Origin: Chitinophaga sp. CB10
GTDB taxonomy: Bacteria > Bacteroidota > Bacteroidia > Chitinophagales > Chitinophagaceae
Assembly (NCBI GenBank): GCA_001870995.2
Contig: MLAV02000011.1
Coordinates: forward strand, 62,001-126,000
Direction: 5' to 3'
Length of the DNA: 64,000 bases
Part shown: positions 60,884 through 64,000 of the stretch, in pieces
How positions within the stretch are numbered: position 1 is the first letter of the stretch
Layout: each line of letters opens with the position of its first letter
The notes under the pieces: model-generated
Told to the model about the DNA's origin: nothing
The model's input: the letters and a program-made list of their open reading frames with translations, nothing else
Databases searched by the model: none
Position numbers and translations under genes: made by a program

Positions 60884-63016
60884 ATGAGAATTGTACAGCG
60901 GTTGAAACCAACCTGTATTACCGGCGCAGCCTTATGCCTGCTGGCCGTTCCCCAGCTGAAAGCACAAAACAAGCAGGACATCAGCTTTGAGCAGGCTTTT
61001 AAAGGCAAAGCCAGCAACATCACGGTGCCATTACCGGCGGTGAAGGGCTGGGCCGATGGAGAGCATTACATCGAGATCCGCCAGGGGCAGGCGTACAGCA
61101 TTGATGCCCGCACCGGTAACGCTACCGTATATACGGCGCCGGTAGGCGGCCCGCAGGTGGAGGTTCGCAACAACGACATCTTCTATACCGGCAACGATGG
61201 TAAAACCATTCAACTTACCAACGATAAAGAGCAGGAAAAGAATCCGACGCTTTCCCCCGATGGCAGGTATGTGGCATTTACCCGGAACAATGACCTGTAC
61301 AGTGTGGAAATAGCCACCAGGAAAGAAACCAGGTACACCAATGATGGGACGGATGTCATCTACAACGGTTGGGCATCCTGGGTGTATTATGAGGAAATCC
61401 TCGGCCGCCCAACGAAATACCGCGCTTTCTGGTGGAGCCCTGACAGCCGCAACATTGCGTACATGCGCTTCGACGATACCAGGGTGCCTGTATTCCCGAT
61501 CTACAGCGAAAAGGGGCAACATGGCTACCTGGAAAATACCCGTTATCCAAAAGCCGGCGATCCTAACCCGGCCGTAAAACTGGGCGTGGTGCCGGTAACC
61601 GGCGGCGCAACTGTTTGGGCCGATTTTAATGAGCAGGATGACCAGTATTTCGGTACGCCTTTCTGGACGGCGGACAGTAAAAGCCTCTGGGTGCAATGGA
61701 TGCCCCGCGGGCAGGACAACCTGAAGATCTACAGTATTAACCCGCAGAGCGGCGCCAAGAAAGAGATCTACGATGAAAAGCAAAAAACCTGGATCGACTG
61801 GTTTGACGCCGTGCCTTTCCTGGACAACAACAAGGGCTTCCTGCTGCAGAGCGATAAGACCGGCTGGTCCCACCTGTACCTGCACAACATGGACGGCAGC
61901 CTGAAAAAGCAGCTGACTTCCGGCAACTGGACTGTGAAAGAGGTACTGGAAATAGATCAAAAGAACGAAATGGTGTATTTCATAGGCCGCAAAGAAGCGT
62001 CTACCCGTTTTGATCTGTATAAAGTAAGCATGAAAACCGGCGCGCTGACCCGCCTCACCAGTGGTAATTACCACAACATAGTGAGCATGGCGCCGGGAGG
62101 TAAATATTTCATCACCACCTACAGCAACTTATCTACCCCTGCTAAAATGGCCCTGATAGATAATAACGGAAAGGTGATCCGCCAGCTGGGCGACAGCAAA
62201 GGGCCTGACTTCGATAAGTACAATGTGGCCAAAACGGAGCTGAAATATTACAAAACCCGCGACGGACTGGAGCTGCCTATGACCATCTCCATGCCGGTGC
62301 ATATGGAGCCGGGCAAGCGCTATCCTATCCTGATCAGCATTTACGGCGGCCCTAACGCGGGTACGGTGTACGATACCTGGAAGCAAACCCCGGTAACCCA
62401 GTGGTGGGCGCAGGAAGGCGTTATCCAGGTGGCTATCGACAACCGCAGCAGCGGGCAGCTGGGTAAAGCAGGGATGAATTACATCCACCGCAACCTGGGT
62501 ATCCATGAAATCGAAGATTATATGGACGCTACCCGCTGGTTACGCTCCCAGCCCTGGGCGGATACCAATAAGGTATGCATCACCGGCGGCAGCTTCGGCG
62601 GATATATGACCTGCATGGCGCTGACCTACGGTGCGGACGTCTTCAACTACGGTATGGGCAACTTTGCCGTAACCGACTGGCAGCTGTATGACAGCCATTA
62701 TACCGAACGCTATATGGACACGCCGGCAGAAAACCCCGAGGGTTATAAAAAGACAGCTGTGATGCCTTACGTGGAAAAATACCATGGCCTGCTTCGTATT
62801 ACCCATGGCACTATGGACGACAACGTGCACATGCAGAACTGCATCCAGCTGATTGATAAAATGGAGAACCTGAACAAGCATTTTGAGTTTATGCTGTATC
62901 CGGGCGAACGTCACGGATGGGGCCCTCCGAAGAATGTGCATTCCAACAGCGAATCTTACCGGTTTATCTATAATAACCTGCTGGACAAGCCATTCCCGGC
63001 TGCTTTCACCAAGTAA
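60884..63016 (+). CDS. Prolyl-oligopeptidase family serine peptidase, DPP-IV-like
   Basis: 710-aa exported peptidase removing Xaa-Pro dipeptides (inferred from family). Seen: signal peptide (about 1-26), an eight-bladed beta-propeller (about 40-440) containing GWASWVYYEEILGRPTKYRAFWWSPD with the double-Glu EE motif that anchors the substrate N-terminus in DPP-IV, and an alpha/beta-hydrolase domain with the nucleophile in GGSFGGYM (S570), Asp at 645-646 (TMDDNVH) and His 677 (GERHGW). Typical of Bacteroidota periplasmic protein use. Single gene with its own terminator. Confidence 0.95.
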   Translation: MRIVQRLKPTCITGAALCLLAVPQLKAQNKQDISFEQAFKGKASNITVPLPAVKGWADGEHYIEIRQGQAYSIDARTGNATVYTAPVGGPQVEVRNNDIFYTGNDGKTIQLTNDKEQEKNPTLSPDGRYVAFTRNNDLYSVEIATRKETRYTNDGTDVIYNGWASWVYYEEILGRPTKYRAFWWSPDSRNIAYMRFDDTRVPVFPIYSEKGQHGYLENTRYPKAGDPNPAVKLGVVPVTGGATVWADFNEQDDQYFGTPFWTADSKSLWVQWMPRGQDNLKIYSINPQSGAKKEIYDEKQKTWIDWFDAVPFLDNNKGFLLQSDKTGWSHLYLHNMDGSLKKQLTSGNWTVKEVLEIDQKNEMVYFIGRKEASTRFDLYKVSMKTGALTRLTSGNYHNIVSMAPGGKYFITTYSNLSTPAKMALIDNNGKVIRQLGDSKGPDFDKYNVAKTELKYYKTRDGLELPMTISMPVHMEPGKRYPILISIYGGPNAGTVYDTWKQTPVTQWWAQEGVIQVAIDNRSSGQLGKAGMNYIHRNLGIHEIEDYMDATRWLRSQPWADTNKVCITGGSFGGYMTCMALTYGADVFNYGMGNFAVTDWQLYDSHYTERYMDTPAENPEGYKKTAVMPYVEKYHGLLRITHGTMDDNVHMQNCIQLIDKMENLNKHFEFMLYPGERHGWGPPKNVHSNSESYRFIYNNLLDKPFPAAFTK

Positions 63017-63047
63017 GCGCCAGCACCTGGAAACGCTATAAAACACG

Positions 63048-63075
63048 AAAACCCGGCCAGCAGGCCGGGTTTTTT
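63048..63075 (+). terminator. Intrinsic terminator after the DPP-IV-like gene
   Basis: AAAACCCGGCC/GGCCGGGTTTT stem with an AGCA-type loop and T-run. Confidence 0.9.
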
Positions 63076-63107
63076 GCGTATATAATAATATAGGGATGAT
63101 CTAATCT

Positions 63108-63173
63108 AAAAAGAAACGGGGCTGCAAGACTACAGCCCCGAAAAATTTTAACCATATCTTTATTGAAAAACCT
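63108..63173 (-). ncRNA. Small-RNA-like repeat element, copy 3
   Basis: Minus strand: AGGTTTTTCAATAAAGATATGG (the segment carries a 3-base insertion relative to copies 1 and 4), TTAAAATTTTT, hairpin CGGGGCTGTA-GTCT-TGCAGCCCCG (63140-63117) and tail TTTCTTTTT. The box upstream is CATCTTTG (63185-63178), one base off, and CGTTCACCGG lies at 63246-63237, farther away than in copies 1 and 4. It is 240 bp before copy 4, forming a tandem pair. Confidence 0.5.
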
Positions 63174-63376
63174 ATACCAAAGATGGCCGTTTTTACCGGA
63201 TGGTAAAAGTCCTTTTTTGTGAATGATATATTTTAACCGGTGAACGCGTAGAAAATCGGGGTTAACGTATGAGTAGTAAAATCACTTTATAACTTTTCAT
63301 ATGTAATAATTGTGGGGCAACATCCACAGGTATTGTCGGTATAGGGATAAAATGGACAGGTTTTTTCTCAGGGAGA

Positions 63377-63442
63377 GAAAGAAAAAAGGGTGGTAAGACT
63401 ACCGCCCTTGTAATAATTTTAACCATATCCTATGAAAAACCT
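63377..63442 (-). ncRNA. Small-RNA-like repeat element, copy 4
   Basis: Minus strand: AGGTTTTTCATAGGATATGG, TTAAAATTATT, hairpin GGGCGGTA-GTCT-TACCACCC (within 63409-63386, one A-C mismatch on this strand) and a six-T run. Perfect TATCTTTG box at 63454-63447; CGTTCACGG (63493-63485) and CGAACAA (63508-63502) stand at the same 30-bp and 8-bp spacings as in copy 1. The DNA between this copy and the gene ending at 63650 is AT-rich without other recognisable content. Confidence 0.6.
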
Positions 63443-63649
63443 AGAACAAAGATATATCGTTCATTTGCTCCTGTGCTTTCATTTCCGTGAACGTCGTGGT
63501 TTTGTTCGTGAAGAGGGGATAATGGTAAATATCTAGTTATATTAAAAAAATCGTGATATTATTATAAATAAATAATTAACGACAATACATATATATAGTC
63601 GACTAAGTATCAAGTTAAAATGGCCACTAGATTAGTTCGTATTATTTTT

Positions 63650-63988
63650 TTACGCTATGCGCAGTCCGTTTTCCACCGGGAGCCCGGGCTGTAAAAGCGT
63701 TACAGTTTTATCCGGGCCTACCGCGCCAAGCACCAGGCATTCGGACATGAACTTAGCAATCTGCTTTTTTGGGAAGTTTACGACCGCAACGATCTGTTTT
63801 CCAACGAGGTCTTCTTTCTTATACAGGACGGTAATCTGGGCGGAGGATTTACGCATTCCTATTTCGGGTCCAAAATCAATAAGCAATTGGTAGGAGGGGT
63901 TACGGGCCTCCGGGAAATCATTCACTTCTACTACTGTTCCCACTCTCATTTCTACTTTTTCAAAATCCTGCCAGGTAATTAATTCCAT
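63650..63988 (-). CDS. CsaA-like tRNA-binding domain protein
   Basis: 112-aa protein made entirely of the EMAP/tRNA-binding OB fold. Seen: ITWQDFEKVEMRVGTVVEV, FPEARNPSYQLLIDFG, MRKSSAQIT, LVGKQIVAVVNFPKKQIAKFMSECLVLGA summarised as VNFPxKQIAxFxSEC, and LLQPGLPVENGLRIA. This fits CsaA, a chaperone-like tRNA-binding protein. The pattern is complete, but the gene's promoter lies beyond the window edge (12 bases remain). Confidence 0.9.
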   Translation of the reverse strand: MELITWQDFEKVEMRVGTVVEVNDFPEARNPSYQLLIDFGPEIGMRKSSAQITVLYKKEDLVGKQIVAVVNFPKKQIAKFMSECLVLGAVGPDKTVTLLQPGLPVENGLRIA

Positions 63989-64000
63989 ACTGTTGAGTTA

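Noticed and set aside
63377..63442. Leader peptides starting at ATGGTTAAAATT in the repeat elements
   Set aside because: The frames differ in length and sequence between copies (copy 2 stops after four codons), while the nucleotide sequence and hairpin are what is conserved.

Overview
The window looks like a chromosomal segment of a Bacteroidota bacterium, most probably a Chitinophaga-like member of the Chitinophagaceae. The reasons are three SusC/SusD outer-membrane uptake pairs, the gldK-L-M-N core of the type IX secretion/gliding machinery, several domain families typical of the phylum (DUF4271, DUF4783, DUF2911, DUF6263), and promoters of the TAnnTTTG type instead of the E. coli -10 box. 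The genus is inferred from protein style, not from a database search. I see no rRNA, tRNA, CRISPR array, phage or intact insertion sequence.

Layout. (1) 1-16.5 kb, minus strand: three consecutive SusC/SusD cassettes, the middle one with an extra small lipoprotein. No glycosidase, sigma/anti-sigma pair or sensor is linked. Each susC has a long untranslated leader (about 430-750 bp of intergenic DNA) holding strong stem-loops. (2) 16.5-20 kb: an intact gene descended from an IS1595-type transposase that has lost its catalytic residues, then an RND/MMPL exporter. (3) 20-35.7 kb: housekeeping genes: recO, an rsfS-ftsH-LUD-lpxH run, birA, an AraC regulator with an aldo/keto reductase, nadC-lipid kinase-SUI1, DUF4783, gpmI, a lipoprotein followed by uvrC, and a DinB-like protein. 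(4) 35.7-40.6 kb: the gldKLMN operon, with a terminator after gldN. (5) 40.8-49.4 kb: a YyaL-type thioredoxin-domain protein, hemD, DUF4271, hemW, a deoxyhypusine-synthase-like enzyme and small secreted proteins. (6) 49.6-64 kb: a cystathionine gamma-synthase/lyase, a TIGR02757-DUF6263 operon, a fatty-acid hydroxylase, a class A beta-lactamase-like serine hydrolase, FAH plus flavin reductase, DUF4197, a tandem universal stress protein, lysS, a DPP-IV-like peptidase and a CsaA-like tRNA-binding protein.

Most unusual signal. Four intergenic copies (near 49.4, 60.65, 63.13 and 63.4 kb) of one element, all on the minus strand: a TAnnTTTG-type box, a nearly invariant 19-26 nt segment containing CATAGGATATGG, and a GC-rich hairpin whose stem bases covary between copies, followed in three of the four by a T-run. 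The two best copies also share an upstream dyad (CGAACAA, 8 nt, CGTTCACGG) at exactly the same spacing. This reads as a multicopy family of about 60-nt small RNAs with conserved regulation; a mobile or repeat element is the main alternative. A second RNA-like signal is a tandem pair of stem-loops with compensatory stem changes and an invariant loop in the leader of the second susC.

Starts. Several genes were given starts shorter than the maximal open frame (recO, the aldo/keto reductase, nadC, gldK, DUF4271, hemW, TIGR02757, lysS) on the basis of family N-termini and promoter position.
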